From assembly GCA_021234535.1 (NCBI GenBank), contig CM037838.1, forward strand, positions 9,626,672 to 9,690,671: 64,000 bases of DNA, in the 5' to 3' direction. The notes under the pieces are model-generated. The model worked only from the letters and a program-made list of their open reading frames with translations. It had not been told where the DNA came from and did no database searches. Position 1 is the stretch's first letter. The number at the start of each line of letters is the position of its first letter. The position numbers were made by a program, and so were the translations under genes. Source of the stretch: Stichopus chloronotus. Lineage: Eukaryota > Echinodermata > Holothuroidea > Aspidochirotida > Stichopodidae. Shown here in pieces: positions 21,783 to 34,025 of this stretch.

Positions 21783-24173
21783 TGGCTACTCAGAGCACTC
21801 CCTTTCATAAGCGGCATATAATATTCTCTCAGGCTTAAATATGTATGGTTCGTGCGTCGATATGAATAATCATAATATGCCATAGATAAAGAGTACGTTT
21901 TGTACTGTTCTGTTTTCTGTACTGTTTAAGAAGTTCTGGGAGATTCTTAATCCAAACGCAACATCATATCCATTGTAGAGACAATTGTTTGAACTTCACT
22001 TAGACCATTAAGCTACCACAAACAGAGTAAAAGGAACTATAACCCTTTGAAGTTAGAATGTGTCCCGAACCTCAAAGCTCAAAGCCCACATTAACTGCTG
22101 CAGAGAGCTATAATCTAGGATTACTGAAAGATAAGCAGTAGTTGTAGGCAAGACATTTCTCCATCTATGAATCCTAGTGCGTGCATTCTTTTAGAAAGCA
22201 ATTCATTAACAAGAACAGAAGAATGATTTTAATGAAGAAGAATGGTTTCAGGCCACTTAATAGTGAACAGTCCAAATTTGAAAGGATTGCGTACCTTCCT
22301 CATAAAGCTAACTGAAATGCTGATTTCAAAGCCATCTCAATTAAAACACCTGGTTTATCTTCTTTCTTTTTTTTTTTTTTCAAAATGATGCATAATGTCT
22401 CACGAGTATGGAATGTATGTTTAAAATGTTGCAACCCTTAAGAGTACCATTCTGATTGGCTGAAATAAAAGTACACAGGACTTCTTTCAAACTGTTAGCC
22501 ACGAGAAGCATTAAACAACGATGTGGATCTCCATTTTCAAAAATTTACAATCGGGCCCTTTACAATTAATGTGATAACACTATGGTTTTATGTCAAAAAA
22601 AATCGGGAGGACAATTCAAAGACCATTACAAAATATAACACATTTCAATCCAAAATTATGTGTAAATTTCAACGGAGAATCCATCAATCCCAGGAGATGA
22701 ATAATTTTTCATGTTTCTCAAAAGTTTTCTTTCTTAATTGATCGAAGGGCTCCCAAGCCCTTCAAGTGATGGATCACTTGAAAGTTCAATTACTTTGTCT
22801 TACAAATTTTATAATCAATCCTTTTTGCCTAAATCAACATCTCGTGATATATTCTAAACAATAACAGAATATAGTAACTTTCTCCTTTATTCGATCCTGA
22901 TACCAGATATCCAACTTATCAGTGCTAACCAAGTGGTTAATAGTCGTGTTTACACAATTTTTTGTTTGTAAATTGGGAACCAACTTTAATATTTTTCAGA
23001 ATGCAAGGATGTACTTATTAAGGACAGTACTTATCAGTTCTGTAACCAGCTGTGATCATCGAATTCAATACAAAAGTAATGGATTTGGGGTGATAGGGGC
23101 CCTCTTTCCATTTAGTTAAACAAATAGATGTCAACAAACGCAAACCATTTACAGTGATTAAATTCCATTGTGGTTTTAAGTCTGTCAATTTTTAAGACGA
23201 AGTTCCTTAAAGGTTATTGTCATAAGAACTCGAAATCAGCGTTACTACGAATTGAGAACTCAACTACCGACTTAGTTTTTCACAAGACCTAAAAGGAAGA
23301 ATGAAATAGATTAATGAACGACAACTTGCAGCACGTCCCCTTTTTCATATCAGCAACTTTTTTTTTTGTTATTCTCTAGTCCTTTTGCCAACATTTCACT
23401 AAATGCAAAGACCTTGTCAGACGAAGTTAAGGACATTGCATTCTAAGAAATGTAACCTTCAGAAGTTCGCCCAAAGCAAAGTCACACATAGTACCGTGTT
23501 AGTTGGTCTCTTACTAAAGAGGACACTCATCCCCTACACTTGGCATCCATGCCTATGCATAGTCACAGTGAGTAGAGGTGATCTAGCCGTCATGTGTAGT
23601 AACCATTAATTTCAATACCAGGAAAGGTTAAAACCGTATGTCTGTTTCCTCTACTTTCATCTATTAATATCTTAAGTTTCACTCGTTGTTATTAATGTAA
23701 TTAACTCATATGATAAATCTATAGTGTTCTCTTATGTGCGTGTGATATCGGAGATATGAACAAACATTACAGACCACACCGAAATAACATACAACCACAT
23801 TTAAACAATTTGTCGGCACACACCAATCACACATCCACTGTCGATAATATGACAGCCTATTGCTTACTCCACATGAAGACAATGCTATCATATTGAAGGT
23901 CAACAATATATTGGACCCCTCTCTCCTCTTTTCTTTTTATTTTCCGTGGAAACTTTTCCAAAACCTGAAATGGTGTTCAACTAGTACACGAGCCATTCTA
24001 TCATTGATTCATCCAAATGTAAAAGCTTAATAGGAAGGGTTTGACCGATATTCATGCAAATCCTGCCAGTGATTTGAAAACAATCATTTTGAAAGAATAA
24101 AGAAAAACGTTATGTTTTTGGCTGTTTGATCCCTTTGCATTGTTTTATTTCCCTTTTCTTTTTCTTTTTTCTA
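21783..24173. other. Intergenic stretch before the transporter gene
   Basis: Apart from the fused hairpins at 22744-22782 it holds only AT-rich unique DNA. The transporter promoter may lie here or nearer 24-25 kb, but no promoter element can be assigned. Confidence 0.5.
22744..22782. repeat. Two fused perfect hairpins
   Basis: GAAGGGCT (22744-22751), loop CCCA, AGCCCTTC (22756-22763). The second stem starts inside the first: TTCAAGTGAT (22761-22770), GG, ATCACTTGAA (22773-22782). Both stems are perfect. Confidence 0.85.
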
Positions 24174-24504
24174 GGGGGTGCTGAGTATCCACTTTCTTTT
24201 AGATAGAGATCGAATTTCGACCTCGATAAACAGTACTGAACTGCTTATATTATCTGACAATACAGATACCATTGAAACGGATGCCATTGAAAGGGTACGG
24301 CATTCTCGCAGTGTACGGGCATGTCCGATACTTCTCCTATATACAGCGGTCACACCTGAGCAATTAATGCCATGGTACCCAAGTGCCTTTTCTATACTAG
24401 CGTTTGTGTGGTGGATTTGTGTGCACGCGTTTAACAAAGTCTGCGATTATGGGGGACTTTTCATGACCTTCTATTTCATTACTACCTATAGTAATTGCCC
24501 ATAG
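24174..24504 (+). other. Candidate upstream exon or open frame near the transporter gene
   Basis: A strong acceptor-like tract (long T/C run ending CTAG at about 24173) precedes an open frame of about 108 codons ending at TAG 24502-24504. The peptide has one hydrophobic stretch (FSILAFVWWICVHAF) but no family I recognise. It lies about 600 bases before transporter exon 1, so it could be a 5' non-coding exon. Chance is also possible. Confidence 0.2.
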
Positions 24505-25079
24505 TGCTGACACCATGGTTCTTTCAACGCAACTAGTGTGCGAGGAGTAACCTCCTGTCTGGCTAAGTGCAGGTTACGAAGGCAGCGAATGTGGCTTGAA
24601 AAAAAAAAAAAACAAATCTTATCTCTTCCATTTTAACACTTTTCTCTAGTCACTTGAACATGTTTGCTCCTGTGCAAAATACTGCTGAAAGAATAGATTT
24701 GCTACGACAGTTCTCAACAGCAAAGGATTCGATCAACACCTAGCAATGTGTGGTAAGATCTTACCTTTTCACTCATAGGCCTATACATACACCTCAAAAT
24801 AGGTGAACACGTAACGTTAATCTCCTGGACGTGCATAGGTCTACTAGTCAAGTTTAGACAAATGCATGCCGCAAACATACGTACAATGCATGTTGAAACC
24901 CACGTAGAGATGCTCACTGCTTGTTTGTAGTTACATGTCAACAATTAAGCACCTTTGTCATGCGTGTGTCTTGACCGTTTTTTATCTAACTGATGGGAAA
25001 GTTGTATTTCAATGTTAGTACCCAGTGTAGTCTATGATCATACTAATTACGGTCTTAACAAATCCACTGATCATTTCTT

Positions 25080-25281
25080 ATGAATTCTGCTATTTCAGAC
25101 TCTAATTCACCAAGCAGTTCGTGGAAATGGTTGGTTTTTACCAGTAGATTTTCGGTCATGTTTTTCTTAACGGGCTCTGTCAAAACCGGAGGGATTTTGT
25201 TTAATTCAATCTCCTCGAGGAGTTCCGGCACTTTGGCTGGGTTTGTTCTGTTGATACCGTACGCTGTGGGGAGGCTCTGCG
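25080..25281 (+). CDS. SLC16-like gene, exon 1 (helices 1-2)
   Basis: Encodes the first two membrane helices ([14 protein letters not shown] and [17 protein letters not shown]). The donor G|GTAAGT at 25281/25282 leaves a phase-1 end. Two starts are possible. One is the ATG at 25080, whose context is poor (C at -3). The other is a splice acceptor TATTTCAG ending at 25098, after which the exon would start in the codon for the Asp of DSNSPSSSW. The acceptor has a pyrimidine tract, so an upstream exon carrying the real ATG is plausible. Confidence 0.8.
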
Positions 25282-27896
25282 GTAAGTTCCATATGATAAC
25301 GCATTTGACAAAGGAACACGTCCAAAGAAAAAAAAATGACAAAAAGAGATGTGCATTCCCTGCTTGACAGTGATTCCTTGATTACTGGACATTAATCATG
25401 TTGTACTTAAACACATAGAGTAGTAAGAATCGCAATCACTGTCAATTGAAAGATTAATCTAGCGGCCATTGTGAAACTTTAAATTATTCACTCTCCCTTG
25501 TTATTTTTCCCCATTCTTCATAAACAGGACCACTTGCAAGTGCGTTGCTTAATTTCTTCAGTTACCGATTCCTGGGTACCACTGGAGGATTCCTGGTTGG
25601 TCTCGGATATATCCTGATCGGTATATTTGGTACCACAACATATTTGCAAATAATTTTCTTATCTTTATCAGGTAATAGAAAGCTATTCAGTTTGGTTACC
25701 GTTATTAAACGACCACATAACATTTTCTCGAAAGTAAACTAACTCAAAACAAGGAACTGCGCCGATAGCAGCTTCTTGAAAAGAGTTGATAGTAATTTTT
25801 GGGACAGGAGGATGGCGCAAAACTACATCAACTGTTTCGAGGATATGATTAGAAAATTTCAGCTATAGTATTTCCCCCTCTCCATCCTATCCTATTATTC
25901 TTCAGGGAGAACTCTAAATCGAGAAGACCTTGGGTGGGTAATGGGTGTGATAGAGGGAAACGGATGTCGGAAGACGCGAAGCACTCCTAAGATGCGAGAA
26001 CGTGTGACTTCAGTTCAAAAAGCCAATTCTAATGTTATATGTATCACAGTTAACCATTTCGAAACATTTCAGTGAAAAACAAAAGCCCATAATAAAAAGT
26101 ACAACGGTTCATTCTTCAATATTTAAGGACTGTAAGTTTAGCACGATGGTAAGAAATGCGTGCTACTAAAACCCCTGGTTTTCATACCACACTAAGAAAA
26201 GATAAATGTGATTATGTCTTGTCATCAAACGTAAGGCCGTAGGTCATATTTATCATTTCATGATGATTCTATTGCGCTCAGTTAACAACAATGACACGTT
26301 ACATTATCAAATGACTCGGTTATATTTCGCTGTTCTTCATACAATGGCAGTTGACGTGTTCATTGGCAAAAATGTGCAATTGAGAAGACAAAAAAGTTTT
26401 TCTGGCAAAATGAGGAAACAGGGTTTTAGTAACTCGATTCATCCTGGTACGGTAAAGCTTTAGCTACGTAGAAACATATATGAAAATTTGGATGAAAACA
26501 TTACCAACGGGCAACAACTGCTAAGTGCAACGTAATCGCAATTTTAATACGCATTTGAATTACATTTATTGAAGTATTGTATTTTGACTTTTCAACTGGA
26601 AAAGTTGCAACACTTAGGGACTGGTCGTTTGTAATTTGTCTTTCAAGCGATGCTGCAATACCATCAGATATAACCAAAAATACACAACATAATAAAGGAA
26701 ACGTCTTGTTAAAGCACTGCGGTTAAGAAAAGAATACAGTAGCACTAAAGAAGATACTCGTAAGATGCCAAAGTCCAAAATGGTGAACACAATGTGAGAT
26801 CATCACCTGAACTTCTCATGAAAGTCTGCTCTGTATGAAGACTGCTGCGCTGAAAGGGCAAGTGGCACGTCGGGCATATTTCAAGGTTTGTTAGGTCAGA
26901 ATTTAAGAAGAGCTATGTCTATTGTAGAGGTAGTTGTCAAGCGACAAGTCGCTCATCGACAGCGAATTTATGTATAGTTTAATATTACACAATTCTCCCT
27001 GTGGTAGTGTGTGATAATTATTTTATCCCTATTCGTAGTATACAAGGAGGAGACATTATACTTATTTGAGAGGTAAAAGTCGCCAAAAATGACACTTAAA
27101 TGATAGCCTACCCTACACCCCTTGTAGTATTCAACAGACACTTGTTGGGTCAGTAATCCTTATGTGGTGGTACCTCATGGAATAGATTGACATGCATGGA
27201 TTGGAAGTACCCACTGGGGTTACGGTGGTGAGAAGGGGTGCTCAAAAGTGTGTTTTTGTTTGTGTTTGTGTGTGTGTGTGTGCAACTGAACTTTTGTCAC
27301 GATCTCCTCCCAGACGGTAAGTCAAATGAACCTGGTGGGTAGGTGTTGTGTCCACCCGACCATGACGTCATAGGTCAAAGGTCACAGTTCATGAAAACGA
27401 AAAACACCTTTTTGGATTATCTCAATGAATAAATATCCTATAGTGACAAAACTACCATAAATGGAAAGGAATCAATACGAGATCTTTTTTAAATATTAAT
27501 GACGTCACAGGTCAAAGTTCACTTGATTCGATGTCACGTGATTCAAATCGGTAAAAATACTAAACAGTTTGTCACGATCTCCCCCTGAACGATAAGCCGG
27601 ATGAACTTTGAACTTGATGGGTGGGTGCCTGTGTATGAGAGGTAGTGCCCGCCCGACTGATGACGCCACAGGTCAAGGGCAAAGGTCATTATAACTGTAA
27701 CGAATAAGACAGTATTAGGTGCTGGTAGTATATGTTGTCAGCATGGCCCTTACATAGTTGCCATTCCATGAATGTGCCACGTTATTGCAACCCATACAAT
27801 CATATATAATTATATTCTGGGTTGAGTGTTTACGTCTGGTAGCAATGTCATTTCCCGTGCGTTGATAATACCTTCACTCTGTATATGTTTACAACG

Positions 27897-27991
<95 letters not shown>

Positions 27992-30257
27992 TGATCTACT
28001 GCACAAACGTTCAAGAACTCGAGAAGTTACGCACTGTGAAGAAAACTTTGGGCAAAGCATACCGCGCTCTTCAGGCCATTCAAAGGATCCACATTGACCT
28101 GGCGTATGGATATGAGGATTACTCTGACGCGCACGCGTTTTTTGGGGAATACTTTTGACGCACCTTCGACATCTAGGCATATGTGTACGCGCATGCAGGT
28201 ATTTGTGCCGTTCGACGCTTATGCCGTGTATTGCAGTAGTATATCAGTAACTTGAGTATTCACCACTTCTATCCCTAACGAGCAATCTGAATCGCTGATG
28301 GAATATGCAGCTCAGTGTACTTCGGGGAATGGATATGCAAAACGACAGAGATGAGATGTGCAATTCCGTGGATTGCCTAATTGTTGGGAATAAATACCGC
28401 TTGTCACACAGTCCGACCATCAATATTTTCCGCTTGCGTAATTATTTCGATAATAACGATAACAAAACTGAGAAGAAAACAGCGTAAATATATACTCGAT
28501 CAAAAATACGAGTTGTATACATTTGACAGGATATCAATTCAAATGGAAGCACTATAGAAAACAAATTTTCCAACTTACGGTTCCAAATTAAAGTTCCACT
28601 TTACTTTTGAAAGAATCTAAAATGAACACCAATGTAAAGTACAATTTGCCTATACTTGCAAGAATTTGAAACGTTTAAAACAGTATGTTGAATATACATT
28701 GTTTACAGGAATCGGATTCGCCTGTTTGCTACTACCGGTGGCTGTTTGTATGAAGGAACACTTCGGTGAAGACTTCGCATCTGTCATGCCTCTGTCCATG
28801 ATCGGTACATACGTAAGTGTGGCCACAATTCCACCGATAATGGAAGCATGTCGGGTCTCCTACGGAGAAAATGGAACCTTCGTGATATTTGGTGCGATCT
28901 GTTGGCATTTGATACCTTGTGGATTAATTTTACGAAAACCAACGTCCTCTCAGAAATCACGTCAAATGTTGTCCTCTCGAGAGACGACTGAAGAAGACGA
29001 AGAGGAGGAAGAAGAAGGAGCAGCAGAAGAAATCGAGTTACTCCGTAAGGGTGACGACGTTGGAGATGAGTTGGAAATTACTGATCGGGATGAACCTGAA
29101 ACCAGTTCATGGATACAAAGGATTCTTTTTAGTCTAATTGGAGTCTTTCGATTGTTTTCAAATCCAATATTTCTATTGTTTTTCGTCGTTTCGAATGCAC
29201 GAAAAATACCCGCTGACGGATGGACGTTGTTCCTGATTCCCCACACGATCGAAACAGGTTTCGCACCCTCAGAAGCAGCGACGGTGGCGAGCGTGGGTGG
29301 ATTGGCCGGAATAGTCGGCAGGTTACTGGCATCAATCAGCTTTAGTGTGAAAGTTTCACCAATTCCCATGTACTCGCTTTACTACTTTTTAAACGGCATC
29401 ATTTTCATCGTCAAGGAAATGTTCGATGGCGAACTATCTTTAGAGTTTGTGGGGAGCGCTCTCAACGGTTGCCTACTGTCGGCCCAGTCGGGTATGATAG
29501 CTGGATTACTCTCTCAAATCTTAGAACCGGAAAATTTCAAGGACGCATTCGGTGTTTTGGATTTTGGCAATGGAGTACTTGCCTTGTTGGCAGGGATCAT
29601 TCCAGGTCAGTATACAGGTATAGTCATCGATGAGTTCAGAGACTGTCATCTTTTAAGGATATACATAGAGCCACTATTTTTGCTGACATTCTCGAGAATA
29701 GCTCAGCAGGCAATTTTTGAAAGATGCACTTATGATACGACAATAACGCGACTTGGCCGAGAAAAACAATGAAGAAAAAACATCTGCAAATTATGTCTCT
29801 GAGCTGCTAACAACAATCTAACCGCATTTTTTTTAGGCCACAATTCCTATTTTTTTTTGGTCTCAATTTCAGACTTGCATTGCTCTTTACATTCATTTTG
29901 TTTTGTGGTTTTTATCCATGATTGCAGTATCCCCGGAAAAACATAGGAAAACAGACTTATAGTACAGCAAAAAGATTGTCACCGTACAAAAGCATTTTCC
30001 AGTAATATTTCAGTAATATAACGTTATGTCGATATCTGAATATACTCTTCTACCTAATGAAAAACTTACATATATATATTTTAAGCTTAAAAATGTATTT
30101 CTTCCCTCTTTTCTTGATTTCAACAGGTTATATTCTGGACCGCACAGGAAGTTTAAATGGAGCTTTTCTTCTGTTTGGAACCATCAGCATTCTGAATGGG
30201 ATTCTTATCCTTCTTTTGTGGGCACTGATACACTCTAAAAGAAAGAGAAAAATGTAA
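25080..30257 (+). CDS. Monocarboxylate-transporter-like MFS protein (SLC16 family), four-exon gene
   Basis: Spliced gene, join of 25080-25281, 25528-25671, 28709-29605 and 30127-30257, giving about 457 residues, the usual size for SLC16 carriers. These are 12-helix plasma-membrane proteins that move monocarboxylates or related small solutes, often with protons. Seen: a first helix after SSSWKWLV, helices 2-3 around the GPLASAL loop, a long cytoplasmic loop between helices 6 and 7 with an acidic run (about residues 206-225), a second six-helix half from about residue 252, and a basic C-terminal tail (KRKRKM). All introns are phase 1 with GT/AG borders. Odd points: the conserved DGGWGW signature before helix 1 is degenerate; the charged motif after helix 4 reads HFGEDFASV; in helix 8 the Arg of IVGR (about residue 320) is kept but the Asp four residues before it, present in MCT1-4, is not. 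The substrate cannot be inferred. The fold and family are secure; the true N-terminus is uncertain. Confidence 0.9.
25528..25671 (+). CDS. SLC16-like gene, exon 2 (helix 3)
   Basis: A 144-base exon between the acceptor TAAACAG (ends 25527) and the donor G|GTAATA at 25671/25672; phase 1 on both sides. It reads [20 protein letters not shown] and continues through helix 3 to LSLSG. The G-P-L-A-S-A-L loop is the family's version of the MFS loop between helices 2 and 3. Confidence 0.85.
27296..27720 (+). repeat. Tandem repeat, period 275 bp, with nuclear-receptor-like DR1 motifs
   Basis: GTCACGATCTCC at 27296 returns at 27571 with the following text conserved (GGTAAGTCAAATGAAC against GATAAGCCGGATGAAC). 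Each unit holds TGACG-C-A then AGGTCA-rich text: AGGTCAAAGGTCA at 27372-27384, AGGTCAAAGTTCA at 27509-27521, and a looser copy at 27669-27688. It lies inside transporter intron 2. Confidence 0.75.
27899..27990. repeat. (TA)n microsatellite in transporter intron 2
   Basis: About 92 bases of pure TA, directly followed by a GC-richer, coding-like fragment. Confidence 0.97.
27997..28158 (+). other. Coding-like fragment of unknown origin inside transporter intron 2
   Basis: Directly after the TA array the sequence becomes GC-richer and reads an open frame ending GEYF-stop. It contains [20 protein letters not shown] and then a run rich in aromatic and acidic residues. It does not continue the transporter frame and no splice sites frame it. 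It could be a fragment of a gene or transposon. Function unknown. Confidence 0.2.
28709..29605 (+). CDS. SLC16-like gene, exon 3 (helices 4-11 and central loop)
   Basis: An 897-base exon from the acceptor TTGTTTACAG (ends 28708) to the donor CCAG|GTCAGT at 29605/29606. The frame stays open past the donor to 29772, but the next exon supplies the expected helix 12, so the splice is preferred. It starts [14 protein letters not shown] (helix 4) and holds the acidic central loop ([14 protein letters not shown]) and the C-terminal helices through [10 protein letters not shown]. One large exon for most of the transporter is common in SLC16 genes. Confidence 0.92.
30127..30257 (+). CDS. SLC16-like gene, exon 4 (helix 12 and C-terminus)
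   Basis: The acceptor TTTCAACAG ends at 30126. The exon reads [17 protein letters not shown], then a final hydrophobic helix ([12 protein letters not shown]), KRKRKM and the stop TAA at 30255-30257. The GY-x-D-x-TG motif before helix 12 is typical of SLC16 carriers. Confidence 0.88.
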
Positions 30258-30261
30258 TAAA
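30256..30261 (+). promoter_or_regulatory. Possible poly(A) signal overlapping the stop codon
   Basis: AATAAA overlaps the TAA stop of the transporter gene. If used, the 3' UTR would be only tens of bases long. Such a hexamer is common by chance in DNA this AT-rich. Confidence 0.3.
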
Positions 30262-32159
30262 AAACATAAAAACATTTACATTTCGTAGAAATAGGGCTTC
30301 GCAGAACTAGGGGTGGTTGTAAAGTCATAGTTAAGTATATATACATTGAACATAATATATAACGTTGGTACGGTAATGTCAATGTTATGGGTTGGTCTGA
30401 TTGACAATAACCCACTGCGATGCATCTTCTGAGGTAGTGCCTTCTGGAGTAGTTCCGTGTGTTTGTATTAACCAGGTAATAACGGCAGGCAACGGCAGTC
30501 AATTGACTGAAGGTATCAGTTGATTGTACTAGGTTTGTAAGTTAGCCGTTTCGCATCACTTACGTACGGTAATTGATCTCTGTTATATGAGTTACATACA
30601 GTACATTGAAGAAAGAGAAAAAAAAGGGTGAAAAATATCGTGCAAAGTTTTAGCCAAAACATGATACTTGCAATATCTCATGGCTTTAAGCATTACGCCC
30701 ACATAATAAATATATTTGTGGGCATATGACGTGTAGGTCTACATATGAAACGATATTTCTGATAATAAAGAAACGTGTCAGTATATGTACATGAAGAGAT
30801 GTAAAGACCTAAAGCTGGATAACTTTAATATTCCAAAACAGTGTTGTTCTGAATAGATATATCGACAGGCTTATTGTTAGTGTTGATTATTCCATTTTTC
30901 AAGTCGACATCTGGTTTCCACAACACGAAAGAGAAAAACAAAGGAAAATGCGAATTATGCAAACCCCCACCCCCCAAAAAATATAAAAAAGAAGCAAAAA
31001 GCAGCTTGAGCCGGGGAACCAAATGCATATTAGTATATACATAGATAGGCAATGGTAATAGTATGCACAGTATTTCATTGTTACTTTCCCTACCAGTTAC
31101 TCTATCTTTATATGAAGTCGTGGGTTCAGTGAAGCCTAGCAGGTGTAGTGCCATTTTTGGACAATGACAGACAACTCCACGTACTGCAGTGTATTTGATG
31201 TTCAATCACCGCCCATAGAATAACTGAGTGACCTTGGGTGACAAACAAGTCTATTTTGAGACTGTTTTAGTATGTTTTGCTTAGAAATATACTCTCGTCA
31301 AAATTGAATCAGTAACTTATGTGTGCGTTAAAATTCAAAAAGCGTTAAAAGTGTGTTAAAAGTCAAAGAGCTATAGACTAGACCATAGGTTCTTACTCAG
31401 TCTCTACACTACGCGTACATAGGGCAAGTAATTTCAACATTGTGTTGGTGAACAGCAAGTTGTTCCATAACCAATCATCCCCCTGAAATATCTGCAATAT
31501 TCAGTGGCAGGCAAGGAACTGGTGATGCGGTTGCCAAGGGACGTTACCCGTACCTATAAAGCACGAAACACCCAGTAAATGATCCATCCTAGTGTTCGAA
31601 AATCAACTCACAATTGCTACGTTAGGCTACATATAAATCATGTAAACATTTCAATGTGGCGCTAGCCATAGTGTTCGAAATTGCAGTGCAAATTGGATCA
31701 ATATATCTTACACGGCAACAAAAGGCCACGAGGAGCTTTCATTGATCGCTTAGGGAGTCCGGGGATTCCCCCTTTCGGGAAAGTCTAACAGCCATTTTGC
31801 ATTTTACCCAACATGCCACACCATTTGAACAACAGAAAACAGAGAGTCGCTCTTTTCAAGCCCCTCTGGAAAATTCGCACATGCAAAGTATACTTCAAAA
31901 CCTGCATATTCATGAAGCTGGTTACAGTACCTACAACGTTTCCCAAGCGGTGAAACGTAGTCCACCGTGCACGTTTTGCGAAATCACAAAAAAAGGCAAT
32001 CTGACCTTTGTAATACCCTCAGTACTAGACGTTGAGCAGTCGTCTGTCACTGCATACATACATATTCGTGTGCACAGCGACAACTGAACACATACATAGT
32101 GTTGTGCACACCCGTTAGACTACCGACGTTAACCGTTGCACAAGAGTTGCAAAGGCTAT
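30262..32159. other. Intergenic stretch after the transporter gene
   Basis: No supported gene. The 96-codon frame at 31797-32087 has no family resemblance. Confidence 0.5.
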
Positions 32160-34025
32160 ACAGATTTTAAAGGTCGTGTGACATGAAAATGATATTTTGA
32201 AGTATTGAGTGCCTTAAGCATTGAAAATGTTAAACATAGCCACAAATTCCATCAAAAAATTAGTGTCTCACAGCTGTATCATGAATAAACATTGGCTAAG
32301 TATGTCATTTGTGACGTCAACAGGAGGACTCCTATGATATATCTTATGTTAATCCTTCATTTCAGTTACATTTGGGAGTTTCAAGAGAGTTATGTCCAGA
32401 GGGTTTTATTTTAGAAGCATGTACTTTCTTCTTCAAAAATATGTATATCATTCACCAATAAGAAACTCAGTAATTAAGTAATTAAGAGATGAAATACATA
32501 GGCTTAACAAGAAATACTGACACTTTGCAACACTCCACTTAATCTGTTACTGAATATTGTTACCATATATTTTTTTAATATTTGCAAAGTCAAATCCCCA
32601 AAACGGTAATAGATATATGAACAAAATTCCAATTTAATCCTTTGATTTCCTATAGTTCTCACATCACCTCGCCTCCACTCTGTGCGTTTGGTAATAGTTC
32701 GAAGAAACACGTCACAATCATTTGCATTAATCAATTTCCAAAACGCAGTGTAAGCCACTCAGTTCCTTAGCTAGTGTACACAGGACATGTAACAAGTAAA
32801 AACATACTGACTAGAGGTATTACCCACAGCATGGAAAGTGAGATTGTTATTAGATATAATCGCTCAGTCCAAACATGGTTACATAGGTTGAAATATTAGT
32901 TCACATTGTATGGAAAAGCAAAGATCTAATAAGTAATGTTGCACCTTGTACTAACAGAACCTACCGTATTGAATTAAGTGTCCCATGAACTATGACGTCA
33001 CTGATCGGGTGAACAGTACATATCATAATCAGGTAGATAACGACCAATTTTGAAGTTTATTAGACTTACTGCCTTGAAGGAAAATCGTGACACACTTTTT
33101 CAAAGCATTTTGCCGATTAAAGATTTGACCGGTGACCCCTAATCTTTGACCTCTGACCTTAAATTTTGACGGGAGACACAACCGCAGATCATGGATCATC
33201 TATTAACCAACTTTTACCCTTATCGGTCGCTCTCTGGTCTAGGAGGAGTTGCGGACGCAAACTTTTCGGTGTCAAATTTGACAGTAAATCCCTGAACTTG
33301 ACCTTTGAACTCAACACACAAACAAAAATGATTTTTTTTTTAGAAAAATTTTGTATACCGGTCATATATTTAGATGTCCCATGTAAATATTTTGGATTAC
33401 GAAATACAGCAAAAATACTATTTTCACTAATGTGACCTTTGACCTCTGACTTCTGACCTTAAATTTGGACGGGAGACACAACTTCAGAACATGGGTCATC
33501 TATCTACAAACTTTGACACTTATCGGTCGCCTTGTGGTCTAGGAGGAGTTGCGGATGCAAACTTTTCGGTGTCAAATTTGACCTTAAACCCCTGAACTTG
33601 ACCTTTGAACTCAACACACATACAAAAATGATTTTCTTTTTAGAAAATCTTGTATACCGGTCATATATTTAGAGGTCTCATGTAAATATTTTGGATTAAG
33701 AAATACAGCAAAAATAATATTTTCACTAATTTGACCTTTGACCTTGACCTGAAGACACAACTTTACACTATGGGTCCTCATCGGCTTTGCGGAGTAGGAG
33801 GAGTTGCCGTGGCAAACTTTTGAAATTGAAATTTTATTTCGCACACAGACACATAAACAGACACGGACACACACACATTTCTTCATACATGTTAGCCCTA
33901 CCCTAATGGGAGAGGGTTCCAGGTCTTCTTATGTACCATACCAGGTTAGACCCCCCCCCCCCCCATGTCTCATATATCAGCAATTCCAATATCTCATCCC
34001 GTACTTCACGTGCATAGGGATGAAA
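32160..34025 (+). repeat. Dispersed repeat R1, copy a (shortened in the middle)
   Basis: It shares long blocks with the copy at 54.0-56.7 kb: GATCGGGTG...CATATCATAATCAGGTA (about 33005 and 55428), the TGACC-rich blocks with GACGGGAGACACAAC, and the end GGTTCCAGGTC...TACCATACCAGGTTAGA...AATATCTCATCC. Within it an internal unit of about 300 bases occurs twice (about 33160-33440 and 33460-33720). DR1 motifs TGACCTTTGACCT lie at 33433-33445 and 33732-33744, and TGACCTTTGAACT at 33299-33311. No coding frame is seen; probably a non-autonomous transposon. Confidence 0.8.

Noticed and set aside
24171..24437. 88-codon minus-strand frame
   Set aside because: It is antisense to the candidate upstream exon, and no splice sites fit it.
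28962..29369. 135-codon minus-strand frame
   Set aside because: It lies antisense within transporter exon 3; its Ser-rich run is the complement of the acidic-loop codons.
30825..31205. 126-codon minus-strand frame
   Set aside because: No recognisable family; it spans a C-rich run and simple sequence, and nothing supports expression.
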